64,000 nucleotides of DNA from Candidatus Moranbacteria bacterium GW2011_GWC2_40_12 (GCA_000995965.1 LBYD01000002.1:310001-374000); one strand, 5' to 3'. Positions 42,994 through 51,847 are shown, numbered from the stretch's first letter. A program made the numbers and translations. Notes: generated by a model not told the origin, from the sequence alone.

Positions 42994-44673
42994 ATGTCCA
43001 AAAAATATTGGGATTATTTCATTCTCGCAGTGATTGTCCTGCTTGCTGCCGCTGTCAGGCTGTACCACTTTTCAGACTGGCTTTATTTTGCCATGGATCA
43101 GGCGCGCGATGCGATGCTCATTCGCGAAGCGTACGATAACGGCATTTCAAATTTGCCCCTTCTGGGTCCCCGGGCGGCGGGGACATTTCTCCGGCTCGGG
43201 CCGATCTTCTATTATTTCCAATTTCTTTCGGCGAAAATTTTCAATTCGACTGATCCGGCGGTTCTTGCTTATCCGGATGTGTTTTTTTCCATCCTTTCCA
43301 TTCCGCTTTTCTATTTTTTTCTTCGGATCTATTTCCAAAAAACATCTTCTCTCCTGGGGACGGCTATTTTTTCCGCCAGTTTTATTGCTATCCAATACGC
43401 GAGATTCGCCTGGAACCCGAATGCCATTCCTTTTTGGATTCTGCTCACTTTTTTTGCTCTGTTGAAATTCTCCCAGTCAAAAAGAGAAAAAGAAAAATAC
43501 GCCTGGCTCTCTGCAATGGCAGTCGGATGGGGGGTGGCCAGCCAGCTTCACTTTTTGGTTTTTGTCGCTTTGCCGATTCTCATAATCATATCCCTCGCCT
43601 GGAACAGGAATTTCAAAAAAATGGGGTGGAAAGGGGCGGGTCTTGTCATTTTGATTCTCCTCATTTTTTATATGCCGGTCATTTTGAGCGACTTGAAGAC
43701 TGGCGGGGATAACGCGAAACAATTCATTTTTGCCCTCAAAAACAAGCCTCAGACGGAATATTCGATCTCGCAAAAATTTTTCCAAAACTTTATAAACCAT
43801 GGGAACTACTATACCCTTTATCCGACTTCGTATATCAGCCGGACGGGGAAAATATCAATGCTTGCCGGTCTTGTTTTGATTTTTGCCACTCTTCTCAAAA
43901 TATTTTGGGGGCTGAAAGAGGAAAAAGATGAAGAAAAAAAATCCTTTTTGCGGGTCGTCTATGTTTGGTTTTTTGGTTTTTTCTTTCTTCTTATTCCGTT
44001 TGCGTTTCAGGTCCGCCCCCGTTTTTTCTTCCCGGTTTTTTTCCTGCCGTTTGTATTTTTCGCTTTTTGGTTTGATTGGGCATTGAAGTGGAAAAAGAAA
44101 AAGCATCTCGGGAAAGCGCTGGCGGCGATTGTTTTTCTGGGTGTTTTTTTTCTCAACTCGGAAGCGATCCGCACCTGGTATACAAGCCTTGCCAAAGAGA
44201 AGGATCCCGAGCCCTGGATGGGAAGGATGCTTGTTATCCAGCAGTTCCAAAATGTCACCGCAACGCAACTTGAAAATCTGGCCGGCTATTTGCGGGAAAG
44301 AAGCGCGGACGAAGAAAAAATATTTGACCTTCATGGAAACATGACCTATCGGGTTCCGGTCCAATATTTTTTGGAAGCAGATCCGCCGGTTGACTACGGC
44401 CTCATTACAAAAAGCGACACGGATCCGTCAAAGCTCTATTTTGCCATGACTTCCGACAAAGACGGCTATGATGCCGTTCCAGCGGATATCCGGTCCAAAT
44501 TCAACCTGGTTGCCGCCCATTCTTTCAGTTATCGCCTGAAACTTTTTGAGATGGAGCTCAAAGCCATTCAGCCGGAATTCAAAAAAGAAAAGAAAACGGA
44601 AAGCAGTGAAGATGAACAGAAGACGCCCCGTCCCAGAAGAACAGAGAGGCTAAAGTGGGAAGAAATATTATAG
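42994..44673 (+). CDS. GT39-like (PMT/ArnT-type) membrane glycosyltransferase
   Basis: 559 residues with about ten membrane helices in the first 400. The first loop has FAMDQARDAMLIREAYDNG, the expected Asp-containing motif of polyprenyl-phosphate-sugar glycosyltransferases, and FLRLGPIFYYFQF. The C-terminal 160 residues are soluble and would face outside, ending in a charged, Pro/Arg-rich tail. It likely adds sugar to lipid, protein or cell-wall polymer (inference). Ten bases before the esterase gene, so probably an operon. Confidence 0.75.
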   Translation: MSKKYWDYFILAVIVLLAAAVRLYHFSDWLYFAMDQARDAMLIREAYDNGISNLPLLGPRAAGTFLRLGPIFYYFQFLSAKIFNSTDPAVLAYPDVFFSILSIPLFYFFLRIYFQKTSSLLGTAIFSASFIAIQYARFAWNPNAIPFWILLTFFALLKFSQSKREKEKYAWLSAMAVGWGVASQLHFLVFVALPILIIISLAWNRNFKKMGWKGAGLVILILLIFYMPVILSDLKTGGDNAKQFIFALKNKPQTEYSISQKFFQNFINHGNYYTLYPTSYISRTGKISMLAGLVLIFATLLKIFWGLKEEKDEEKKSFLRVVYVWFFGFFFLLIPFAFQVRPRFFFPVFFLPFVFFAFWFDWALKWKKKKHLGKALAAIVFLGVFFLNSEAIRTWYTSLAKEKDPEPWMGRMLVIQQFQNVTATQLENLAGYLRERSADEEKIFDLHGNMTYRVPVQYFLEADPPVDYGLITKSDTDPSKLYFAMTSDKDGYDAVPADIRSKFNLVAAHSFSYRLKLFEMELKAIQPEFKKEKKTESSEDEQKTPRPRRTERLKWEEIL

Positions 44674-44682
44674 AATTTCATT

Positions 44683-45525
44683 ATGAATCCTGAAAAAAAA
44701 TTCGAAAGCAACCCTTTTTTTCTGAAAGGCGACAATGGCATCGGGGTTTTGTTATTGCACGGCTGGACTTCTCCGCCAGACGAGCTCCGGCCGCTCGCGG
44801 AGCATCTCAATTCTTTCGGGTACACAGTTTCCGCCCCACTGCTTTTGGGTCATGGAACAAGGCCAGAAGACCTGGAGCATGTCAAATGGAAAGATTGGCT
44901 TTCCCAGAGCCGGGAGGAGCTTGAGAAACTGAAAGAACATTTATCCTTCGCCACAGGCGCGCTTTATAACGATACAAAAAAGGACAGGGTTTTCTATTCC
45001 GGAAAAGAACCCGTGGCGAAGGTCGAGAAAAAGATTTTTGTCGGCGGAATTTCTATGGGAGGAAACCTGGCTTTGATGGTTTCCGATGACAAATCGGTGG
45101 CCGGAATCTTCACTATGGGCGCGGCGATGCACTACAAATTGCATTACCTCGTGAAAGTGTGCCTTTTTTTCATGGGACTCACAAAAAAATACCGGAACAA
45201 ATATTATCCGTTCTGGGTCCGAAAAAAAATGGGAGACCGCAAGGTATATTTGCGATATCCGATTGAAAGCGCCAAAGAAGTCGTGCGCCTTTCCGATGCG
45301 ACGCGGAAATTTTTGCCCCAGGTCACCAAACCTATTTTCATTATGCAATCAACATCCGACCATATGGTCTCAAGAAACTCCCCGAAGATGATAACGAGTG
45401 GCGTGAAATCAAAAATCAAGGAAATATTCTGGATAGAAAATGCCTACCATGTTTTTGCAGGGAAAAAAGAGGTGTGGGAGAAAATTGAGAGTTTTATTGA
45501 AAGAATTGTGAATTGTGAATCTTGA
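44683..45525 (+). CDS. Alpha/beta hydrolase (carboxylesterase-like)
   Basis: 280 residues. LLLHGWTSPPDEL (oxyanion), nucleophile Ser124 in GGISMGGN, Asp226 (TSDHMV) and His256 (NAYHVF) form a complete triad. A longer insert (about 87-117) lies before the nucleophile strand. Closest in layout to Est30/monoglyceride-lipase-type esterases; substrate unknown. Shares direction and close spacing with the glycosyltransferase upstream. Confidence 0.85.
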   Translation: MNPEKKFESNPFFLKGDNGIGVLLLHGWTSPPDELRPLAEHLNSFGYTVSAPLLLGHGTRPEDLEHVKWKDWLSQSREELEKLKEHLSFATGALYNDTKKDRVFYSGKEPVAKVEKKIFVGGISMGGNLALMVSDDKSVAGIFTMGAAMHYKLHYLVKVCLFFMGLTKKYRNKYYPFWVRKKMGDRKVYLRYPIESAKEVVRLSDATRKFLPQVTKPIFIMQSTSDHMVSRNSPKMITSGVKSKIKEIFWIENAYHVFAGKKEVWEKIESFIERIVNCES

Positions 45526-45645
45526 ATTGCGAATGGAAATATAGAATTTAAGAATATAGGATTTTTTTTGTTGAGCAATCCGAGTAAATTCAATTTTCTG
45601 GATTCCTATTCTCAATTCCCAATTCTAAATTCATAATTCAAAAAA
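45526..45645. repeat. A/T-rich repeat region between esterase and GT4
   Basis: GAATTGTGAATTGTGAATCTTG-type words and, just before the next start, TTCTCAATTCCCAATTC; the second block closely resembles the one before groEL. Confidence 0.65.
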
Positions 45646-46818
45646 ATGCGGATAGCGTTTTTTACCAACAATTATCTTCCCAACCCCTTTGGTGTTTCAG
45701 GTTCCGTCGAGAGTTTCCGGAAAGAATTTGAAAATCTTGGACACGAGGTATTTGTATTTGCTCCGAAATGGCGGGGACACAAGGACGAGAATCAAAACGT
45801 TTTTCGCTATCCCGCGATTGAGACAAATATAAAAATAAAATTCCCGCTGGCATTTCCGCATTCCCTGAAGATTCGCGGGAAGCTCAAGCGTCTTCAAATT
45901 GACATTGTCCATTCCCAGCATCCCAATCTTCTCGGCAGTGCGGCGGCATATTGGGCAAAGAAAAAAAATGTTCCGCTGGTATTCACCTGGCATACGCTCT
46001 ATGACCAATACGCCCATTTTGCGCCATTTGTGCCGGCAAAAATAGCCGCTTGGTGGACAATCAGAAACGCGAGAAATTATGCCAACCTGTGCGACGCAGT
46101 AATCACTCCTACGCCGTCAGTGGCAGATATAATCAAAAAGTGGGGCGTGGCAAATGAAAATATCACGGCTATTCCGACAGGAGTGGAGGAAAAACAATTC
46201 GAAAATCCGGACAGGGAGTCCTTGAGAAAAAAATATAACATTAGAGATAATGAAATATTGCTTACTCTGATCTCGCGGCTTACCGCGGAAAAGAATGTTG
46301 GTTTTCTTCTCGATGCAGTGTTGGATATTTTACGAAATAATAAGTCCGTTAAATTCATGATTTGCGGAGACGGGAATCTCAAAAATAATTTGGAAAAAGT
46401 TGTTCGGGATAGCGGGCTCGCAGGGAGAGTGATATTTGTCGGCATTGTCTCCGGCGCCGAAAAGAAAAACTATTACGCCGCGGGGGATATTTTCGTCTAT
46501 GCTTCGAAATCGGAAACGCAAGGGATGATTCTCACTGAAGCCATGTATTCCGGCCTTCCGATTGTCGCGGTGCGGGCGACAGGAGTGCGGGATATTGTCG
46601 AAGACGGCAAAACAGGATTTTTGGTCCCGGAAAATAAGCAGGAATTTCAGGAGATGATTGAAAAATTGATCAGTGATCCAATTTTGAGAAAAGATTTTTC
46701 CGAAGAGGCGAAAAAAACGGCAAGAGAAAAATACACCGCGAAAATTTGCGCGAAAAAAATGCTGGAAGTTTATGAAAAAAGCCGAGCTTTGAAAAACTCC
46801 CGATTTATCGGGAGTTAA
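45646..46818 (+). CDS. GT4-family glycosyltransferase
   Basis: 390 residues. N-terminal Rossmann domain with SGSVESFRKEFENLGHEV and HSQHPNLLG, C-terminal domain with SRLTAEKN, SKSETQGMILTEAMYSGLP and the EX7E pair within it. Retaining, NDP-sugar dependent; acts at the inner face of the membrane. Its last residues (KSRALKNSRFIGS) are encoded by repeat element D, so the C-terminus was remodelled. Confidence 0.92.
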   Translation: MRIAFFTNNYLPNPFGVSGSVESFRKEFENLGHEVFVFAPKWRGHKDENQNVFRYPAIETNIKIKFPLAFPHSLKIRGKLKRLQIDIVHSQHPNLLGSAAAYWAKKKNVPLVFTWHTLYDQYAHFAPFVPAKIAAWWTIRNARNYANLCDAVITPTPSVADIIKKWGVANENITAIPTGVEEKQFENPDRESLRKKYNIRDNEILLTLISRLTAEKNVGFLLDAVLDILRNNKSVKFMICGDGNLKNNLEKVVRDSGLAGRVIFVGIVSGAEKKNYYAAGDIFVYASKSETQGMILTEAMYSGLPIVAVRATGVRDIVEDGKTGFLVPENKQEFQEMIEKLISDPILRKDFSEEAKKTAREKYTAKICAKKMLEVYEKSRALKNSRFIGS

Positions 46819-46834
46819 GAAAGGCTTGGCTTTG
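46778..46834 (+). repeat. Palindromic repeat element D at the GT4 C-terminus
   Basis: Arms AAAGCCGAGCTTT / AAAGGCTTGGCTTT and a perfect central palindrome AACTCCCGAT-TT-ATCGGGAGTT; the GT4 stop lies inside. The arms match those of elements A and C. Confidence 0.65.
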
Positions 46835-46874
46835 AAAAAAAATATAACGTTTTCTAACCTTGAATTCGCAGGAT

Positions 46875-47435
46875 ATGAAAGTGCTTCCCCGTAAATTCTA
46901 TTCCCGAAACACGATGAAAGTTGCCCGAGATCTTCTCGGCTGTTTTTTGATCCGCGAGTATCGGGGAAAAATTTGGCGGGCGATGATCACCGAAACAGAA
47001 GCCTACCGCGGCGAAGAAGATTTGGCGTGCCATGCTTCAAAGGGGAGAACGCCAAGGACGGAAGTGATGTATGATGAGCCAGGACATGCCTACGTCTATA
47101 TGATCTACGGCATGTATCATTGCCTCAATATTGTCACCGAAAAAAAAGATTTCCCTGCGGCGGTTTTGATACGCGGCGCAAAAATTTTTGGACGTCGGAC
47201 GTCTAAAGATGGGGGTCCGCCGGATGTCCATCTGGGCGGTCCAGGAAAACTCTGCCAATTCCTGAAAATCGATCGGAAACTCAATAAATGGGATCTGACG
47301 AAAGGCGAGAGGCTCTGGATCGAGCATCGAAATCCGAGAGCTAAGCTCTTGGCTATAAAAAAATCAAAAAGAATCGGCGTTGACTACGCTCAGCACTGCC
47401 GGGAATATTTGTGGAGATTTAACCTAAAATTATAG
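46875..47435 (+). CDS. 3-methyladenine DNA glycosylase (AAG/Mpg family)
   Basis: 187 residues from ATG 46875 (TTG 46860 adds five). DLLGCFLIR, catalytic Glu in ITETEAYRGEEDLACHA, GHAYVYMIYGMYHCLNI and GGPGKLCQFL. An extra stretch GRRTSKDGGPPDVH sits at the position where other family members have a short loop; its DNA contains GGACGTC repeated twice and a partial inverted copy, so it may be repeat-derived. Base excision repair enzyme. Confidence 0.9.
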   Translation: MKVLPRKFYSRNTMKVARDLLGCFLIREYRGKIWRAMITETEAYRGEEDLACHASKGRTPRTEVMYDEPGHAYVYMIYGMYHCLNIVTEKKDFPAAVLIRGAKIFGRRTSKDGGPPDVHLGGPGKLCQFLKIDRKLNKWDLTKGERLWIEHRNPRAKLLAIKKSKRIGVDYAQHCREYLWRFNLKL

Positions 47436-47493
47436 CTATTATAAGGCTTATATAAGGTATAATATCTCTATGTTTCATGAAACATTCCGACCA

Positions 47494-47522
47494 TTGACAG
47501 GAGTGTTTTATTTTGATATAAT
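47494..47522 (+). promoter_or_regulatory. Consensus promoter of the secreted-protein gene
   Basis: TTGACA, exactly 17 bp, TATAAT, with TGA just before the -10 (an extended -10). Among the best promoters in the window. Confidence 0.85.
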
Positions 47523-47528
47523 AACCCG

Positions 47529-47821
47529 TTGGAATGAAAAACCGGGATTTTGCGGCGAGAATGATGGAGGGGAGAATTTCAAAGGCCAAAAATCGCCACG
47601 GGAATTATATACTAGTTCTTTGCAACTACCCCGTCGACGCTTACGGCTTGCGATCTTCTCTTCATCATTCTCTTCGTGAGAAGGGACCCGCCGACGCTAA
47701 AGCTTTGGCAGGGCAAGACTGCTCTTTGAGAAAATCTCAACTGCCGCAATGTGAAAATTATTTCTAGTTTTCATTTTTGGCAGTTGAATGAAATATTTCA
47801 AAAAAAGAAGAGGGAGATAAG
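47529..47821 (+). other. Long leader of the 47822 gene
   Basis: About 290 nt from the predicted start to ATG 47822. It contains near-repeats CGTCGACGCTTACGGCTTG and CGCCGACGCTAAAGCTTTG. A 77-codon ORF from 47534 has no family resemblance. No obvious riboswitch class. Confidence 0.5.
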
Positions 47822-48310
47822 ATGAAAAAATTAGTTATTTTGGCCCTAGTCGCCGCCCTGTGCGGTCTGATGGTGGTTAATGCGGTGGCGCAGGCTGCGA
47901 CGTATCGGTCTGACTTTATCAAGAGCCAGGCCAAGTGGTTTTCTGAGCAGTATCCGGACCGTCATGGCATTGCCATGCCCTTCGCCTGGGGAACTGGCAA
48001 GTTTCTGAAGGAAAGTGGAACTCCTCTTCCCATCGAATGGTATGCCTACTCGAATACGGACGGCAATATGATCTTCATCTTCGACTTCGTCATGCCCAAG
48101 GATGAGCTGGAGAAGATGCAGGTCCGGCGGGGTTGGGATGTATGCGTCCCGGAAGGCGACAAAAAAACCACTCTGATTGCCCTGGGCAACGGTTGGGCTT
48201 TAGGGGAAGATAAAATCATTGACAAAGGAGGAGTTATCCGCCAGGGAGTGGCTGAACTCAATCTGATCAGATATTTCAAGGATCTTCGGATCCGAGAATA
48301 TCTTGATTGA
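47822..48310 (+). CDS. Secreted protein of unknown function (162 aa)
   Basis: Signal peptide (about 1-27, cleavage near AQA-AT) and a mature domain with alternating beta and helix, including MIFIFDFVMPKDELEKMQVRRGW and CVPEG. No membrane anchor or Cys pair pattern. Good ribosome site (GAGGGAGATAAG). Co-transcribed with the small membrane gene that follows. Confidence 0.75.
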   Translation: MKKLVILALVAALCGLMVVNAVAQAATYRSDFIKSQAKWFSEQYPDRHGIAMPFAWGTGKFLKESGTPLPIEWYAYSNTDGNMIFIFDFVMPKDELEKMQVRRGWDVCVPEGDKKTTLIALGNGWALGEDKIIDKGGVIRQGVAELNLIRYFKDLRIREYLD

Positions 48311-48320
48311 AGGAGGTAGT

Positions 48321-48503
48321 ATGGCAAAATATTTTTTTTGTATAGGCCTGGCGCAAATTGCCTACGCTGGCTATCGTGCCTTTTATCCTTTTCCTTGTTG
48401 GGGAGCGGCATGGGGATGGGCGGCTGCGATGATCGCGCTTCCGTCAGTTCTGTGGTTTCTGGTCTCTGGGCTGGCGCGTAACCGCCAGAAAGTAGCTCAA
48501 TAA
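48321..48503 (+). CDS. Small two-helix membrane protein (60 aa)
   Basis: ATG 48321 follows the strong ribosome site AAGGAGGT (48310-48317). Two membrane helices (about 4-20 and 27-48), Trp-rich hairpin loop, basic tail. Follows the secreted protein with the site overlapping its stop. Confidence 0.65.
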   Translation: MAKYFFCIGLAQIAYAGYRAFYPFPCWGAAWGWAAAMIALPSVLWFLVSGLARNRQKVAQ

Positions 48504-48512
48504 AATAGGAGC

Positions 48513-48661
48513 CTCGCAGACAACATTCGCGAGCGCTCAGGGCAGAGGTCCCAATTGACTCTGCCCCCTCATCCGAGTTCGCCAGCGCGTTATCGCTGTC
48601 TGGCGAATTCAGATGAGGGAAATATAAAACAGCCCGGTGCGAAACCCGCGGCTGTTTTTTG
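48513..48661 (+). terminator. Tandem stem-loops ending in a terminator
   Basis: CTCGC/GCGAG (48513-48533), GGGCAGAG/CTCTGCCC (48540-48566), CCCTCATC/GATGAGGG (48566-48619) with inner TTCGCCAG/CTGGCGAA, then AACAGCC/GGCTGTT with TTTTTT (48628-48661). Confidence 0.7.
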
Positions 48662-48744
48662 TTTTTATAAAATATTTGAGAAGTAGTATCTTTATATAAA
48701 ATGCATCAATGCGCTAGCGTATTGATGCAAGGCATATCATTATA

Positions 48745-50829
48745 TTATTCCAGGTGGATTTCTTTATCAAACTTATCTAAAGCAATTTTGAGAACTGGAA
48801 ATTGTTTTAGTTTCGGGTCAAATTCGAAAAGGGATTGAGCTTCAATCCGCGCTTGCTGAATGAGTTTCACGTCCGAAAGATGCTGCATGGCCGCGTCGGC
48901 GAGGCCGGATTGGCGCTTTCCGATGAATTGGCCCGGGCCGCGGATTTCAAGGTCTTTTTCGGCGAGCGCAAAACCATTTTCTGATTCAATAAGAGCTTTC
49001 AATCTTTTATTTGCATTCGCCGAAGCCGAATCGGTGAAAAGAAAACAATACGACTGGTGCTCGGAGCGTCCGACTCGTCCGCGGAATTGGTGGAGCTGGG
49101 CCAGGCCGAATCTTTCCGATCCCTCGATGACCATGATCGTGGAATTCGGGACATCCACGCCGACTTCAACAACGGATGTGGAAACCAGAATATCAAATTC
49201 TTTATTTTTAAACTTGGCCATTATTTCCTCTTTATCTTTCGGCTTCATCCGGCCGTGAAGCAAGCCAATGCGCAAATTCAAAAATATCTTTTCGGAAAGA
49301 TTTTTATGCTCCTCTGTTGCCGCTTTTCCGGAAATTTTTTCTGATTCTTCGATAAGGGGGAAGATAAAAAAGGCTTGCCGGCCTTTTTTTATTTCAGAGC
49401 GGATAAATTGATATATATTTTCTCGATTGGTCGGGGTGACTATTTCCGTAATAATTCTTTTTCGGCCTTTTGGGAGCTCATCAAGAATTGAAAGGTCTAA
49501 ATTGCCAAAAAATGCGAGAGCCAGCGTGCGGGGAATGGGGGTAGCGGTCATAGACAGCAAATGAGGCACGGAGCTCTTGAGATTATCCTTCAGGTTAGCG
49601 GCTGCTTTTTGGAGCCGGGCGCGCTGTTCAACTCCGAAACGGTGCTGTTCGTCAATGACAACCAGAGCCAGATTCTTGAACTCGACAGATTTTTGAATGA
49701 GCGCGTGCGTGCCAATCAGAATTTTTATTTCTCCCCGCCGGATTTTCCCGAGGAAATTTTTTTTCGTGTTTTTTTTCCAGACCGTCCGGCATTGGCTCGC
49801 CGTCAAAATCCCGACTTTTTGGGAAAAATTTTTGAAGATTTCTTTGAAAGTCTCGAAGTGCTGGATGGCAAGCACTTCCGTTGGCGCCATGATGGCTGTT
49901 TGGTATCCGGCCATCATTGTTTCGAGAGCGGCAATCGCTGCCACAACTGTTTTTCCCGAGCCGACGTCGCCCTCGAGGAGCCGGTTCATTGGATGAGGCT
50001 TTTCAATATCTTTCAAAATCTGGAATGTTGATTTTCTTTGCGCGTCAGTGAGTTTGAAGGGGAGGGATTCAACGAAATCTTTGGCCAATTTTTCATCAAA
50101 TTTGATTGAAACCGCTTGGCTGTTTTCCCAATCTTTCCGCGTCCGCACGCTGACAAGCTGAATGAGAAACATTTCTTCAAAGGCCATCCTTTTTTGGGCG
50201 GCTTTTATTTTTTCGAAGCTATCCGGAAAGTGCAGTTGCTCAATTGCTTCCCGCGCGCCGATCAGTTTTTGCCTTTTGAGAATCGCGTTGGGAACCACTT
50301 CCGCAATTTCAGGCGAGTATTTTTTGAGAAGCTGGCTTATTTTCCAGCGGATCCATTTTGAAGTGACGCCGCGAGTTTCCGGGTAAACCGGGACAATCCG
50401 GCCGGTGTTTGTGGGCGCCCGTCTCGCGTTTTCATAGGCGGGACTTGAAAAATACAGCCCCTTTTTATCCCAATTCACTTTTCCGCTGATTCTCACGAGC
50501 GAATCTTTCTTGATATTTTGGATGATATAGGGCTGATTGAACCAGATCACCCGCACGGAGCCGCTCTTATCCTCGACAATGGCTTCAGTAATTGCCATTC
50601 TTCTTTTCCAGGCATGAATATTTCGGATTTCGGAGATTTTTCCTTCAGCGGTCGCGGTTTCGCCTTCTTTTATTTCGGCAATTTTCGTTATTCGGGAAAA
50701 GTCGTCGTAGCGGTGCGGGAAAAAATGCAAAAAATCCCGGACAGTCTTGGTCCCGAGCTGCTCGAGTTTTTTCAGATATTTTTTTTCAATGAAAGAGATT
50801 TGCGCGAGTGGTATTTCAAGATTAGGCAT
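48745..50829 (-). CDS. recG: ATP-dependent DNA helicase RecG
   Basis: 694 residues from ATG 50829 (MPNLEIPLAQ); the longer frame to 50889 is encoded by the tRNA-Arg gene and is spurious. OB-fold wedge domain (about 60-150), then SF2 motifs: GDVGSGKTVVA (motif I), VIDEQHRFG (II, DEQH), TATPIPRTLA (III) and QFRGRVGRSEHQ (VI). Branch migration of stalled forks. Confidence 0.96.
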   Translation of the reverse strand: MPNLEIPLAQISFIEKKYLKKLEQLGTKTVRDFLHFFPHRYDDFSRITKIAEIKEGETATAEGKISEIRNIHAWKRRMAITEAIVEDKSGSVRVIWFNQPYIIQNIKKDSLVRISGKVNWDKKGLYFSSPAYENARRAPTNTGRIVPVYPETRGVTSKWIRWKISQLLKKYSPEIAEVVPNAILKRQKLIGAREAIEQLHFPDSFEKIKAAQKRMAFEEMFLIQLVSVRTRKDWENSQAVSIKFDEKLAKDFVESLPFKLTDAQRKSTFQILKDIEKPHPMNRLLEGDVGSGKTVVAAIAALETMMAGYQTAIMAPTEVLAIQHFETFKEIFKNFSQKVGILTASQCRTVWKKNTKKNFLGKIRRGEIKILIGTHALIQKSVEFKNLALVVIDEQHRFGVEQRARLQKAAANLKDNLKSSVPHLLSMTATPIPRTLALAFFGNLDLSILDELPKGRKRIITEIVTPTNRENIYQFIRSEIKKGRQAFFIFPLIEESEKISGKAATEEHKNLSEKIFLNLRIGLLHGRMKPKDKEEIMAKFKNKEFDILVSTSVVEVGVDVPNSTIMVIEGSERFGLAQLHQFRGRVGRSEHQSYCFLFTDSASANANKRLKALIESENGFALAEKDLEIRGPGQFIGKRQSGLADAAMQHLSDVKLIQQARIEAQSLFEFDPKLKQFPVLKIALDKFDKEIHLE

Positions 50830-50830
50830 T

Positions 50831-50904
50831 TGCGCTCGACAGGATTCGAACCTGTGACCTCTGGCTCCGCAAGCCAACGCTCTATCCAACTGAGCTACGA
50901 GCGC
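50831..50904 (-). tRNA. tRNA-Arg (anticodon GCG)
   Basis: Acceptor GCGCTCG/CGAGCGC, anticodon loop TTGCGGA, T-arm ACAGG-TTCGAAT-CCTGT. CCA is not encoded. It lies immediately before recG, so the two may be co-transcribed. Confidence 0.92.
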
Positions 50905-50951
50905 GTAAATTTTTCAAGCTCTCCGACTGCCGGCAGGCAGGCGCAAGCCTA

Positions 50952-51013
50952 TGTTCCCCGCCCGACTCGCTTCTCGACTCGAAGCGGGCGAATATCCGTT
51001 GAACTTCAGGGAC
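50952..51013 (-). pseudogene. Degenerate tRNA-Arg(TCT)-like remnant
   Basis: The 5' end GTCCCTGAAGTTCAACGGATA and the 3' end GCGGGGAACA match tRNA-Arg(TCT) at 20986-21057, but the anticodon and T arms are missing and replaced by a palindromic segment (GCCCG ... CGGGC, 50960-50989). Confidence 0.6.
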
Positions 51014-51081
51014 ATGTCCGCTGTTTTCCCCGCGACAAAATGCGAAGATTTTTATATTTCAGGGTGGGGCAAAGGATATTC

Positions 51082-51609
51082 TTATAATCCAATTATTCTT
51101 TCAAGCCGGTCAAGAGCCGAGAGCTCCTGCTTTATCTCAGGGAGATATTGCAGAAGAGCTTCGCGGATTTTGATAGGATTGGCGTTTCCGACCGGAATAT
51201 GAATATAGGGAAGAAAAGTTTTTTTGCTGTGGAGGCTCAAAATTCGAATTTCCTCCTCGACTTCGTAAAAAATCCAGAAGCTGCGGATGTTGTCATAATC
51301 ATAAAAATAATTATCCACCTGGATACCGTCAGGATTGATTTTCATCTGGATGATTCGGGGCTTCCGCTCGGCATAAATATATCCCAGCATTCCGATCAGA
51401 ATAAAGGTGATAGCCATCAGGATTGAATTGGTGATAAGCGCATAGACAATGATGGCAAGCAAAACTATCCCCATCACCCAATACCAATGCGGGTGCTTTT
51501 CAGCATGTTCGTATTCCGGCGCTTGCCAGGAAAATACCGGTTCGTCTTCTTCGGCGGGTGATGGCGGAAAGTGTCTTGCCAATTTTCTGGATCGGGTTCT
51601 TTCGTTCAT
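51082..51609 (-). CDS. Two-helix membrane protein
   Basis: 175 residues from ATG 51609 (MNERTRSRKLARHF); a frame to 51681 runs into the tRNA. Two membrane helices (about 45-90), then a soluble beta-rich domain (about 95-175, IQMKINPDGIQVDNYFYDY) that resembles a PH-like fold. Function unknown. Confidence 0.7.
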   Translation of the reverse strand: MNERTRSRKLARHFPPSPAEEDEPVFSWQAPEYEHAEKHPHWYWVMGIVLLAIIVYALITNSILMAITFILIGMLGYIYAERKPRIIQMKINPDGIQVDNYFYDYDNIRSFWIFYEVEEEIRILSLHSKKTFLPYIHIPVGNANPIKIREALLQYLPEIKQELSALDRLERIIGL

Positions 51610-51635
51610 TTTTTTGTTGTTAAAATTCTGAAACT

Positions 51636-51726
51636 TGGCGGTGAGGGTGGGATTCGAACCCACGTGCCCCTTGCGGAGCAAGCAGTTTTCAAGACTGCCC
51701 CGTTACGACCACTTCGGTACCTCACC
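51636..51726 (-). tRNA. tRNA-Ser (anticodon TGA), CCA encoded
   Basis: Acceptor GGTGAGG/CCTCACC, anticodon loop CTTGAAA, long variable arm TTGCTCCGCAAG, T-arm GTGGG-TTCGAAT-CCCAC, discriminator G followed by CCA (51636-51638). The other tRNAs here have no encoded CCA. Confidence 0.93.
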
Positions 51727-51749
51727 CTCTCTATATTTTCCATTTGATG

Positions 51750-51840
51750 CGGAAGGGGAGGGATTCGAACCCTCGATACGGTTTTAACTCCGTATAACAG
51801 GTTAGCAACCTATCGCTTTCAGCCGCTCAGCCACCCTTCC
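51750..51840 (-). tRNA. tRNA-Ser (anticodon GCT)
   Basis: Acceptor GGAAGGG/CCCTTCC, anticodon loop TTGCTAA, long variable arm, T-arm GAGGG-TTCGAAT-CCCTC. CCA is not encoded. Confidence 0.93.
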
Positions 51841-51847
51841 ACGTTAT

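Noticed and set aside
47534..47767. ORF of 77 codons within the leader
   Set aside because: No family resemblance and no ribosome site; overlaps repeated sequence. Kept as leader.
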